Source: Cucumis sativus
Taxonomy: Eukaryota > Streptophyta > Magnoliopsida > Cucurbitales > Cucurbitaceae
Assembly: GCF_000004075.3 (NCBI RefSeq)
Contig: NC_026658.2
Location: 25,904,075 to 25,968,074, forward strand
Reading direction: 5' to 3'
Length of the DNA stretch: 64,000 nucleotides
A program made the translations under genes and the position numbers. The notes under the pieces are model-generated. The model was not told the DNA's origin and did not search any database. It saw nothing but the letters and a program-made list of their open reading frames with translations. Shown here piece after piece: positions 37,962 through 49,349 of the stretch. Position 1 is the stretch's first letter. Every line of letters begins with the position of its first letter.

Positions 37962-40070
37962 TATTCATCAGCATTTTGCATCCATCCTTATGATTATTGC
38001 TAAATGGTAATTAATAAGGAAATCATATGTTTGATTGTTAATTATTAATTAGTATAGTTTATGAAATTAAAGTTTAAGTTAAAAGATGATGGGGATGGGT
38101 TGATTTTAGTAGATGACAAAGCATGCACCAACATCGTTTACTAAATATTTGAGAGAGGATTATAAAATAGGAAGGAAAAAACATACTTTTGAGTGGCAAA
38201 AAGATAAAATTTAGTTTAGAAAGAATTTCGGTCTTTTCTTTGGTAATCTAAAATTTACTTGTTAAATCAAATGTGTTTTGAAAGAAAAGTTTTTGGGCTC
38301 GTGAGCATAGATATTTGATTGTCTAGGGTAACATATCGTTTGTGCAAGTCTAGGATAGAAGTAATGAATTATTTAGAAATAATCTAGTCATAAATAGATT
38401 TTAATTATTAACATAATACAACATTATTTAAATCATCGATAACAAGTAGTTTGATTAATTGAGTTAGAATAACAGATTCATATTTATTAAAATTGTTCCT
38501 AAATTATAAAGAAATTTATGCGTGGTATTTATGCTGTATGATGGAAACATAATCTTTAATTTATCAGTTGAATTTTATTCATCTTCTACTATTATTAAGG
38601 GTATTTATAAACTCATTATCTAAAGTAGACTATATTTCAAATGCATAAAGAAACATTAATTTTTTAGTTCTTAAGTCTTAATAAATAGGTGTTTTTAGAT
38701 TTTGAGTTTTAAAAGTGTTTTTTTAGTTACTAAATTTATAAAAACAGACTTTGTTTGGTACCTGAATTTTTTAAAAGTAAAGTTTTTAAAAATAGGCTCT
38801 TTTGATTTTTTGGAAATGTCGTATAATATTTAAAATAGAAGAATAAAGTTAATTAAAATACCATTTAAAATATTTGTTATATTTTGAAACTTGAAAACTA
38901 GACATTTATGACTTAAAAAATGTATCTATTCGAAATTCAGGAACTAAATTTTGGATTAAGGTGTCTAAACTGATTTTGTTTAGTTATGATTAGTTGGTCT
39001 GTGTTTCGGTCTACCTTGTCCTACTTAAAAGTGCACTTATTTATGATAAATCTATCTTCGTGGTTCAAATAACGAAATCTATTTTAAAGTATGTTTACCT
39101 TATCTGAGGTGAAAAGCAACAATCGATCTGCTTCAAGTATAGAAAAAGCCATACGCAACAGAAAGCTCAAAAGAACTTCTCGTAAAGAAATGAACAAATG
39201 AATTTACTATTTAAGCATATTGTAGATATCAAGAGCAAATTTCATAAAAATGGATCGGGCGTAAATTTACATTACAAATTCAAATTATCTTTTACGCCAC
39301 TTAAATATCTAATAAAAGTTTAGTGAAACAGTTGCTAATAGCTTTATACGTAACAATATCTTTTTATCTTTTAGACATTCCATTGTATGTTTAATTGGAT
39401 GTTTAAAATCTCAATTTTCTCAGTTTTAAAATACATTGTATTTTTTAAAAATTGGATTAGGGACGTTTGGCAAAACCTTTATTTATCGTGAAAAGATAAT
39501 AATGAAATATTCACGCAAGAAATATACCTTCTTAGGGCTGCTTCTATGAACAAGTATTCTATTGCTCAAAAGTTGCATATGTATTATTCACATCCAAGTA
39601 ATTTGTAAGTTCCTGCAGCTGCTGTAAAAAGAGTACAAATTTTAAAAGTAGTATAATTAAAACATCCAACATTCAGCATTCTTGTTTCTTGGGAGGGTAT
39701 AAAATAAAATAAAACTAATCTATTGGATAATATAAAAATAACTTTATTTTTATAAGTTCTAAAAACGAGGATAGGGAAAAACTTAGAAACAAGCAAAATT
39801 TGGAAAACTTGGTTTGGACCCGAGCCAGTCAGTTATCTCCTAAGTTCTAATATTGATTAGCCAAACAAATTTTAGATTGAAAGCTCTTAACGCCTAACTG
39901 TAACATAATCATATTCAAATTTCAGTATATATTTACCTCGATGAATTACTTCTACTTTTTCGGAAGAAGAAACAAGTGTATAGAAATTATTAGTATTTCA
40001 TGCTTTACAAAAATTAGAAAAACTAAAAAACACAGAAGCTACAGTGAATAGAGAGTTACTCGGAAGACGG
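37962..40070. other. Neurochondrin 3' flank and intergenic region
   Basis: AT-rich with no coding exon. 38640-38960 looks like an old dispersed repeat related to 29100-29480. No polyadenylation signal could be singled out. Confidence 0.5.
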
Positions 40071-40789
40071 GGCATCACCTCAGTCCATCTAAAAAGAGAC
40101 GAGAAGCTACAAGAAGAAACCCGCATTTTATAAGCACCAACCTGAGGTTATATGCTGCAGCTGCACAGCTACCAAAATGCAGGGATGGAAGATTGAACCG
40201 TGCATTGAACATTAGAATGGTGATGGATGTGTCATCCGCTAACGGAGTACTGCAAAGAGAGGGGGAAGGGGAAGATTTTTTCTTTATTCTAAAAGGATTA
40301 ATAGGTGTAAAATTTTTTAAGGATGGTTGGGAAAGATACAACTAATAATAGCTAAGTATTACTCTCAAAAGATGTATGATAAAACAAACTAGAAACTCAG
40401 GAGGATGCAAGAAAGTTACATAAATTTTGAAACATTATACCCAGTTAAAGTACAAGAAAGTTCAACCAACCATCCAGTAGTACATTTGCATAATTGTAAG
40501 TTTAGCTTCCAGCCAAACAATTACATGTATGAATGCATTCAACCTAATTCAAACATGCTCATGCAACTATGCAACAAAAATTCTTTCACGGACTGTAATT
40601 CGAAATGTACAATGACAGCAAAACATGTCATGTCTTCTTAAAAAAAGAAAAGGAAAAAGAAAAAAAGACATGCCTGGTCTGTATGAACAGTGTTAAATGA
40701 ACGTAAACCTAAACCCTAAACAATTTTGTTTTAAAAAATTAAGCACCTAAATCCTCTTGTATGAGCCAAATTCTAAATTCGAAAAAACA

Positions 40790-40965
40790 GATTTTAAAAA
40801 CTATATTTTAGTTGGTTTTTGAAAACATAGGTAGAAGGTAGATTATATAAATAGAAATTTAGAGGTGGACAAAATGTCTATGAGCTAAAAACTAAAACTA
40901 AAAACGAAAAAATCAATTAGTTATCACTTGATTACTTAAATGATTACCAAACGGAGCATAAAATA
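40790..40965. mobile_element. MITE-like repeat related to the neurochondrin intron insertion
   Basis: Reversed, it starts CCGTTTGGTAATCATTTAAG and runs through CATTTTGTCCACCTC and CTATGTTTTCAAAAACC, the order of a common eudicot foldback repeat. Non-coding. Confidence 0.45.
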
Positions 40966-41299
40966 CAAGAAGCAATAGTGACAAACAAGTGAACAAGAAC
41001 AACCAACAACTTCCCTAATCTACTCAATAATACTAAAGGATAACACAATCCATAAAACAAACGCAAAGGAGCCATATAATTCATTCTCAGAAATGCACAG
41101 GTTGTAGTACCATAGATTCCTCAATTTGGAAAGCAATCCAAATCAAGAAGACGCAAATAGACGCAGCAAATAGCAAGGGAAGAAAAAACCAAATGCAAAC
41201 CTGTTTTCGCCGCTGGAGACTCGTAGAGGAGCCATCACAACTGTACTGATCTAGAGACAACAATGCCAGTCATAATCCATCACTTGAAAAGTCGACAGC

Positions 41300-42050
41300 A
41301 TCATTCCACAGAAGAAGTGAAGCAAAACCTTCAGATTCAAGCAACAAAAACAAAAAGAATAGAAGGAAGAGACATTAGGCGTAGAACACAATCAACGATT
41401 TCAGAAATTTCAAAAACAGAACCCTAAATATAAAAGAACATGGAGTTTAGTAGTTACAGAGCTCCTCGAGCATTTTCCGGCAATGTACACGAAGAAGAGT
41501 ACCGTAAGCCGTAAGCATATTGATCAACGCCGGAGAAGAAGAAGAGAGAGCAAAACCTTCGGATTCAAGCACCAAAAACAAAAGGAAGAGATGCAAGAGA
41601 GATTAGGCGTAAAACACAACAAACGATTTCATAAAGTCCAAAAACGGAACCCTAAACGTAAAATAAAATGGAATTATGTACTTACAGAACTCCTCCATGG
41701 ATTTCCAGCAATGTAGACGAAGAAGAACAGTACCGTAAGCCGTAAGCATATCGATCAACGCCGGAAAAGAAGAGAGAGCATCCTTCGGATTCAAGCACCA
41801 AAAACAAAAGGAAGAAGCAAGAGAGATTAGGCGTAAAACACAACAAACAATTTCATAAATTCCAAAAACGGAACCCTAAATGTAAAATAAAATGGAATTA
41901 AGTACTTACAGATCTCCTCGATCGATTTCCAGCAATGTACACGAAGAAGAACAGTACCGTAAGCCGTAATTAGCATATCAATCAACGCCGAAGAAGAAGA
42001 GAGAACATCCGCACACATTGATTGAGAACGATTTGAGAAATTAATTTTCA
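41300..42050 (-). repeat. Tandem array of about 226 bp exon/intron units
   Basis: Three full units plus a diverged fourth. Donor positions 41910, 41686 and 41458 are spaced 224 and 228 bp; acceptors 41782, 41556 and 41328 are spaced 226 and 228 bp. Each unit carries GTTGATCGATATGCTTACGG-like exon sequence, a donor, an AACCCTAA telo-box-like word and a GGCGTAAAACACAA-like intron segment (plus-strand reading). The copy farthest from the promoter has a weakened donor (GTAACT). Confidence 0.85.
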
Positions 42051-42226
42051 TTTAGAATCAGCGATCGGTTTCTTGGAGTCGACGATGGATCGGCTGAGAA
42101 ATTTGATTAGAGGAAAAAGACAACTGAACTGTGGAGTATTATTTTGTAGCGTATGAAAGAAAACTAACAGAGAGAGAAATGCTTTTTGCGTTGCGCCCCC
42201 ACCAACAAACCATGACACGTGGTTTC

Positions 42227-42234
42227 CTTTTATA
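42227..42234 (-). promoter_or_regulatory. TATA box of the repeated-exon unit
   Basis: Minus strand TATAAAAG, followed 6 bp later by a palindromic G-box CCACGTGT. ATG 42051 lies about 175 bp downstream. Layout typical of a real plant promoter. Confidence 0.65.
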
Positions 42235-42239
42235 CGCGA

Positions 42240-43684
42240 TCTGTGTGCAGCCCACTAAAATAATTTTATGTTTGGAAAAATGGCCTACTTAGCGGTAATA
42301 CGACGCATCCTTCGTAACAATGACTCCTTATCTAACCGTCGACATGTGGCCCACCATTTATTTATTACTTTCTTTTGCATCACTAATTCAAACTTTGAAG
42401 AAAAGCCAAAGATTTGGGATTTTAATTTTTAAATTGGAGCGTTTTGAAATTTAGGTTAACCAAACAATATATTTATAAAATATAACAAACTTTCTTCCTT
42501 CCATTCGTGTATCTATTAGATATCAATGTCTTATAGCCTTTTATCTATGCTTCTAGGAGAGACTTCTATTTGATATTTTGTTATATTTTATAAATGTAGG
42601 ATGTACCTTTTAAATGTAGCAAAATGAACCATAATAATTACAAAACATAACAAACATTCTATAATTAGAAACGAATAGACTTCCATTAGTATATAACATT
42701 AGTTGTAAATATTTTCAATCGTTTATCAAATATCAAAATAATTGGAACTAAGTTCGAATAAAAAGCATAAAGAGAATTTTCTACGTGGGAATGTAACAAA
42801 AAAATAATTTGATGTAGCTATATAATTTCATTACAATCACTCTTCAAATTCCAAAACAATCAATTTGACACTCTCTATCATAAACAACCTGCTCTTGAAA
42901 TTTCACAAACAACAATTTCTCTCTATTCAATCTCATAAATCAAATTCAAAATTAAAGTTTCTTCCTCCACCCTATAGAATCGTTGATGAATAATGAATAG
43001 TTCTATAACTATATCTTTGTTGCTGAATCGCCAATCTTCTCTTGAATGAAAGTGCAAATGAATAATACTATAAACAAACTTACACTCTGACCATGTAAAC
43101 AGCAAATCGAAAAACCATAACGTCTGGCGTAAAACATCTGCAACCACAGAAAGAATACAACATGAGTAACTTAGAAGATGAGGAATGAAACATGTAACAG
43201 CCATGCTGAGTTTATTGGAAGAAATTGTATCGAAATGTTCGAATCCAGAACTCAAAGAAAACATGAAATATATAGTAGAAGTTACAAGAATCGAGTTCTC
43301 GATAAATGAATAACGCGTCTCTGCTGTGGTATTGTATGTATATAAATTAATAAACAACAGGGTCTATGAAGAGGGCAGCACCACGAAACCATATGAAAGA
43401 TAACTTGAAATATATCAAGAGAATAATTAAAGCTACCAATTTACATCATATCATAAACAAATTGCATCATATAACAATTCAGCATGGTGTGGTTAATATA
43501 GATTTGCATTAACAACATTAAGTTCTATAAAGGTAACTTTCTGTGAAAAATAAATAAATTTGGAAAGCTTCTAAATGAGATGCTCTTTTACCTTTTGTCT
43601 ATATGGGAAGCAGAACACCAGAAAATTTGATGCAAAGAAAACTGAAATATTGCTTATAAAGAATGCCCCGATTGACAACAACTC
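42240..43684. other. Region between the repeated-exon unit and PHOX
   Basis: Holds a MITE of the gcaaatatagcaa family (42465-42600). On the minus strand it also has a 144-codon ORF (42923-43357) without recognisable family, in the 3' flank of PHOX. Inside that ORF is an acceptor-like sequence (TGTGGTTGCAG before ATGTTTTACG near 43135), so a spliced 3' UTR of PHOX is possible. Confidence 0.4.
42465..42600. mobile_element. MITE of the gcaaatatagcaa family, diverged copy
   Basis: TTTATAAAATATAACAAACT on the left and TTTTGTTATATTTTATAAAT on the right are inverted repeats flanking a centre with CTATTAGATATC-like motifs. Confidence 0.5.
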
Positions 43685-45972
43685 TCAAAAATGTTCGAGA
43701 GTGAAGTGAAGTTTTGGAGCCCGACGTCGAAATAAAGGCTCGAGGCGGAAAGATGGAACGCCAAACTGCCATCTTTTAGCATCATACATTTCATTCCATG
43801 CCTGTACGATCTCATCGATTTTGAAGCCGAAACCTGCAAGCCCAAAATAAGAAGATGCTCTATTAACAACAGAAAAAGATTGTGTGAAAAGAAAAGTTGA
43901 ACAATATTGCATTGCATCAAACAGAAGCTCTATTCTCTAAGGAGGACAGCTTGTGCTTTACCTTCCAGTGCTGTTTCATTGGAACAATGATTCTTTATCA
44001 TAACTGCAATATCTGTTTGGGAAGCCCCAGCAAGTTCGAACTTCTCTACCGACACTTCCAAACATTCCTCCCAGGTTGGTAGCTCGATCTTATATTCCAC
44101 GACAGAACGCTCGTACAACAAGGTGCCCCATAAAAGGTATATCTGTGATCTCATGTTTGAAGCCAACTCTGCAGCTTCATCAGCAGGTATCTCAGTGAAT
44201 AGTTTTTCCAATCCCAATTTTTCTAACTCAGATCTGTATTTTTCACTTTTGGAGAGTCCATTCAGGCGTTGTTCCTCTATTTCTTCCCACATCAGCATGC
44301 CCTTCTCCATGCTGTCCTCGGCCTTGTTATAAAGTTGTAAGACCTCTGTGGAGAAGCTCGATTCCAAATCGATTTTGCTTCCACTAGCAATAGCATAATA
44401 CCAGCAAAGCTTAGCCTGCTCAAACTGCTGCTGCCCAAGTGCAAGGAAACCTTCATAGAAGTCAGGTTTTACATTTAGAGCTTCTTCGTATCTCATTTCG
44501 GCTTTTTTGTATTCTTTTCGTGCCCATTCATATGCATCCTTAATCCGTAGAAGTAGAGTTTCTCTCGAACAGTCTTCCGGAAAGAAAACCTGCTTCCTTG
44601 CCCTGGACATGTGAACATTGCCCCAGTTGAAGAATGCCAGAGCTGCCATTTCTTGAAACTTATCAGCAGCAATTTCAAAAAGTTCCTGTGCACTATCTCC
44701 TGTTACAGAATCCTCCATCGCTTCCGAGTACAGCTTCATTCCAAGCTCATGAAGATCCAGGTATGAATCAGAATCAACCGCAACATGGTTCTTGAACAAT
44801 CGTGCAAACTGGACTATCCAATCCTCAACCGTGGTCGTTCCCCTTACAATCTCTTTGTCATTTACGGAATCCCCATTCATCACCACTGTATTTTTTCTTT
44901 TATCAATAGCCTCTGGATGCTTCTCCTCGCTCTCGATTTCCTTGTAGGCAGGTTCCTGATCAGGACTAACCTCTGTGATGTAAAGTCTAAGTGAACCCTG
45001 CGATTGACTAGATGATTCAACCGACCTTAACTCCTCTGTGGTAGTAATTGTAACCAGATCACCCTCTTGATCTCTGTACTTCACAAGAACACCCTTCAAG
45101 CTTGGAAATCTGTCGCGAACTATCTCGCTCACCAATTTTATGCTGCAGTTTGTAGGTAACTGTGCCCATCTTATGTCTTCTCCAAATACTAACTTCACTG
45201 TCCTTGAGACCGGTTTTTCCTCAATCGGTTCAATGAACAATTTGTCTTCCTCAATAGTATTTTTTGTAACTTCCTTATCTTCAACCTGATCAACTTGAAT
45301 CACTTGATCAATCTTCTCCTCCACGATCAACTTATCATCTGTCTTTTCATCAACTTTCTTATTCTTCTTCTTCCTTAGTTTCTCCCTAACTACCTTTCGC
45401 AAATGCGCTCCGGGAGGTAGCTTTACGCTGGCCAAACCAATTTCTTTTTCATCAACATCAACACCCTTTTCTCTCATCGTCTTCTTGACACTATCCAAAA
45501 TCTCTAACGCAGAGAAGTTGTTAGGCTCCAAGCTCAAAACAGTATTGACATCTCTCAACGCCAAATCAAACCGATTCAAAGCCTCGTAACACCTTGCTCT
45601 CTTCAACAACGCCTTGCTGTACCTTGGATGAGCCTCCAGCGCCAAATTACACTCGTTAATCGCCCGTGGATACTCGCCCAATCCCAATTGCATATAACAC
45701 GCAGCCATGTTGCTATGAAGATGAGCAACATCAATATGATTTTTCGGCAAAAGCTTAAGAGCTTTCTCATATTTCAACATGGCGCCTTCATGATCTCGCT
45801 TCTGAAATAGCCGGTTGCCTTCCTCCTTAAGCTCTTGGGACATGTTTATGAAAATCGCCGTGTCTTCATCGAACGCCTTCGAGTTCCGGTCAGAAGGCCG
45901 AGCAGTCTTTGAATTAGCATTCCCAGGCTTCTCCCCAACATTTTCCTTCTTCTTTCCCGTTGGCTTCCCCAT
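43685..45972 (-). CDS. TPR and PB1 domain protein of the PHOX family (putative HSP70/HSP90 co-chaperone)
   Basis: Cytosolic TPR protein; plant PHOX proteins have N-terminal TPRs predicted to bind Hsp70/Hsp90 tails, and a relative, CLMP1, is needed for chloroplast distribution. Two exons, 45972-43962 and 43833-43685, join in phase 1 to give 719 residues. The start was taken at [12 protein letters not shown], the family's N-terminus, 12 codons inside the longer ORF. TPRs cover about residues 44-155 ([50 protein letters not shown]). A Lys-rich linker (about 195-215) precedes the PB1 domain at about 258-340 ([16 protein letters not shown] ... [14 protein letters not shown]). A second helical part follows, and the last exon gives [20 protein letters not shown] and [15 protein letters not shown], the conserved C-terminus. 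Orthology to one PHOX member is not settled here. Confidence 0.93.
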
Positions 45973-46009
45973 TAAAATAACACAGAAATGACAAAGTTGC
46001 TGATTCAAA

Positions 46010-46500
46010 TCTCAAATCCAACCCTCCTCACTCTCCTTCCTTTCTAATCCTCAAATCATACAAAACTCCATCTATTGAAAATCCGTGGAATATAGAATAC
46101 AAACTACAGAGAGGCAAACGAAACAGGAATAGAAGCTAGAGTAATAAAATTGAAAAAAAAAAAAAAAAAAACCCAATCAAATACGCTTCCCAACTTGAAG
46201 ATCGAAATTACAAAACTCGTACAAATCTTAGTTGATGAACGAACAAAAGAAACGAAAATCAAAGAAGCACGTCTGTATACATGTATCTGGCTTCCTCTTA
46301 ACTGCTCCGGACCTGAAAATTCAGATTCTGAAGACGAAAATAGGGAGAGAAATCAACAGAATCGAATGGAATGGAATGGAAATGAAATCGTTGAGGCGAG
46401 AATTCCAGGAACCGAAGAAGGAGATGAGGAAGCCAGATGGAAATGGAGAAGAAAAGGGCGCGTAGGATAATGGGAGAAATGAAATGAAACGGAATATTAT
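46010..46500 (-). promoter_or_regulatory. PHOX leader and promoter region
   Basis: Sequence upstream of the PHOX ATG contains an A18 tract (plus strand, about 46153-46170) and no clear TATA box. ORFs of 77-106 codons on the plus strand are purine-rich leader shadows. Confidence 0.4.
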
Positions 46501-49349
46501 TAATATTATTCTTTCTTCTAATAGGCCTCTAGGGTTTCGGGAATGGCAGGTCAACATTTCAAATGATCTTGTCAATCCCCATTGTCATTACCGCGCATGT
46601 CGCTGCTTTTTCCTTTCTTTCCTATTCATAAAAATTACATACCTTTCACCCTTCCACCCAACATATTTGGAAACATTTTTTTATTTATTTTGAATTCAAA
46701 ATCTCCAACCTAATTAATTTAAATAAAAACATTGGCATTTGCTTTTCGAGATTTTTCAATTATAATAAATAAATAAAAACTATTTATACTCATAATCAAT
46801 CAAACATAAAAACTCCTTATTAGTTTGTCTATTTGGTCATTTTTTACCATTTTTCTTTGTTTTTATTGCCACACATTAGTTTAACGTCCTTCTTTTTGCA
46901 TCGAGATGTTATTTTAATTTCTGACTTACCGTCTAACTTGTTAGTTTCAAAAAAATTCAATTTTAATGTTGGGACAAAAGATTGTTCTTTGTAGGTGGAT
47001 GTCGCGACGAAAATACTTTAAATTTTTAAATTTATTTATATCGAAGAAAATGTTAAAAATAAAAAAAATTTACAAAATATTTACAATATATAACAAAATT
47101 TCAAATTTTATCAATAATAAATATTGATATGGCTTCTACCAAGAATCCAAAATTTTGCTATAACATGTAAATATTTTAGTTTATTTTAAAATATTGATGA
47201 ATATTAAGTGAATAAAATATACTCAACAAAAAAATGGTTAAAAACTTTAGAGTATATTAACACTGTGAATACAATTTGAATTTAAAAAGTTATTGAATAT
47301 ATTTTAATGTTGGGATTTATCACAAATAATAAAGCTAACTATTTAAATTACATAGAAAAAGCCTTAAAGAAAAAAATTATTAATAATTGAATCATATGCT
47401 TAAAAACTTATTTATTAAAAGAAATAATAAGTATTTCCTTCATCGAAATTATACGAAAAAGGTTTTATATTTTTAAAATGTGTGAATTGAAAGAAAAATA
47501 GTGTTAATTATCATTTAATTATGTTTATGTTGGCACATTGATATTTGTTTATACACTAATAAAGTGGTTGATTTTGATTTAAGTACATAGAATATCATGA
47601 TTGATGAAAGATCATGGAGTGTGGATTTTCTTAAATTATAATATGGTTATAAATTTAGGTTTTAAAAGGCAAATTCTTGAAAAGTATACTGTTTTATTAA
47701 AAAATAAAACAACCTCTTTCTTGAAAAGGAAAAAAGAAAAAATGGACATACAGACTCACTGTTGTTTATACACTAATAAAGATGTAGTGGAATTGGTTGT
47801 ACTCCAGCCCTAATTACCTTACAAAGTCTCCTTCCAACATGCTCAATTTCATACCTTAAATAAAGAAAGAGGTATTTTAAAGGTTTGTTTTTTAAAATAG
47901 CAAAATAAATTAAAATATTTACAAACTAAGCAAAATAAATTAAAATATTTACAAACTATACCAAAATTTTGAATTCTATTACTGAAAAATAGCAAAATTT
48001 TGAAATATATTACTAAAAGAGTCTTATATCACTCTAACACATCAATGACTATCAATGATAGAATGATACTAGATTTGATAAATGAAATTCTGTCTCAAAA
48101 TTGGTAATAAATAGTTCTATTTACCATTTTAGATATGAAAATTTGTAAGATTACTTTTTTTTTTAACATGAATCCTCAACCTCAATATGTTAAAAACTAT
48201 AATCACATACGATCTAGTTTTAAAATTTTAAAAATAATAAAATAAAATACAAATTTTCTAAACAAAGCATTTCAATCTTTTAATTGCATCGCCTAACATT
48301 TCTTCCCATGTTTTATTTTCACTCTTGTTCTTGTTCATACTTTCATTTTTGATCCTTGCTCGCCCTTCCTCTTGTTCTGCTCATTTTTTCTGGTCAAATA
48401 AGCTTTTTTGACCAATTTTTTAAAAAGTAAATCATTAATTTACTCTCCATATTTTGTGCACACATATATTATATAAAAGCAACAATATAAATTTATGGGA
48501 GCTTAGGTGAGCTGTTTAGTAAAATATGGGATCGGTTCATACTACGGATTATGGAAGAAGGTGAAGAATATTTGTAATTTGTGTAAAGGGAATATGATCC
48601 TGGTTTGTCGTGCCTTGTCTGCCACACTTATACTTGTGTGCTCTAAAATTATTATATAATAACGGTGAAAACGTCAATTTACAAATGACATAATGTTCTA
48701 CAAAGCAACAGGCCATTCACAAAAATGTCTCACATTTAAATATTAGAAAGAAAGTGCTTGTATTTCCTAAAACATATCAACCATTTAAAATCTAATAAAT
48801 ATGCCATTTCAATAGGTTGCACCTTGAGTATAGCTTACTTAACTTATATGTTAGTAATCAAAAGTTTTGTGGTCTGAGTCTCTCTAACCAAAAACAACAT
48901 TTGTACTTTCCTTTGTTACATTAAGAGAGAATATTAGACTTACTTAAAGATACTCAGAGAACATAATCTCAATCCCAATAGTAACTAAAGATATCAAGAA
49001 ACTAACAGAATCTTAACAATCAAAAAACAAACTTAAGTGTATTCTATCATTACTATCCACACAAGAGTTTTTTACCACTGAACCATATTCAACTATATTG
49101 GACATGATTTAGTCCCAACAGAGTATGAACTACATACACACAAATGCTGCCATATAAGCTTATCCAAGTTAGAAGCACTTGTGAAGATTTTCTTTTAAAG
49201 AACATTAATCAAGATAAGTTGACTACCTACGCCTACGCTATTATTTACATTTTTGAAGCATATGAGATCCAACGTGGTAGGGGCCATACGGTGGTTAAAC
49301 TTTACACAAACTAAAAACTAGTAAGAAAGGAAAAGCAAACCTGCAAAAA
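46500..49349. other. Gene-free stretch between PHOX and MICU
   Basis: AT-rich. Diverged inverted-repeat elements of the local MITE family lie near 47060-47170 and 47890-48090. The second includes a perfect tandem duplication of a 30 bp unit (47901-47960). No coding exon was found; the end near MICU should include its 3' UTR. Confidence 0.55.
47901..47960. repeat. 30 bp tandem duplication
   Basis: Two adjacent copies of a 30 bp unit beginning CAAAATAAATTAAAATATTT, essentially identical, inside a degraded MITE. Confidence 0.85.

Larger units (their letters stand above)
40075..42210 (-). other. Transcription unit of unknown product with tandemly repeated exon module
   Basis: Minus-strand unit behind a strong TATA box and G-box. 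The first exon holds ATG 42051 and an ORF starting MKINFSNRSQSMCADVL that ends at a strong donor, T|GTAAGT (exon end 41910). Downstream, similar exons lie at 41782-41686 and 41556-41458, each after an acceptor in GAATCCGAAG and before GTAAGT or GTAACT. A fourth acceptor is at 41328. Further candidate exons: 41250-41201 (with MAPLRVSSGEN) and 40249-40075 (STPLADDTSITILMFNARF...), which join in phase 2. No family was recognised. A small protein gene, a spliced lncRNA, or a gene with an alternatively spliced 5' leader are all possible. Confidence 0.4.

Noticed and set aside
46150..46470. 106- and 77-codon ORFs upstream of PHOX on the plus strand
   Set aside because: Start in an A18 tract and read purine-rich leader/promoter DNA; frames overlap each other and neither has a family.
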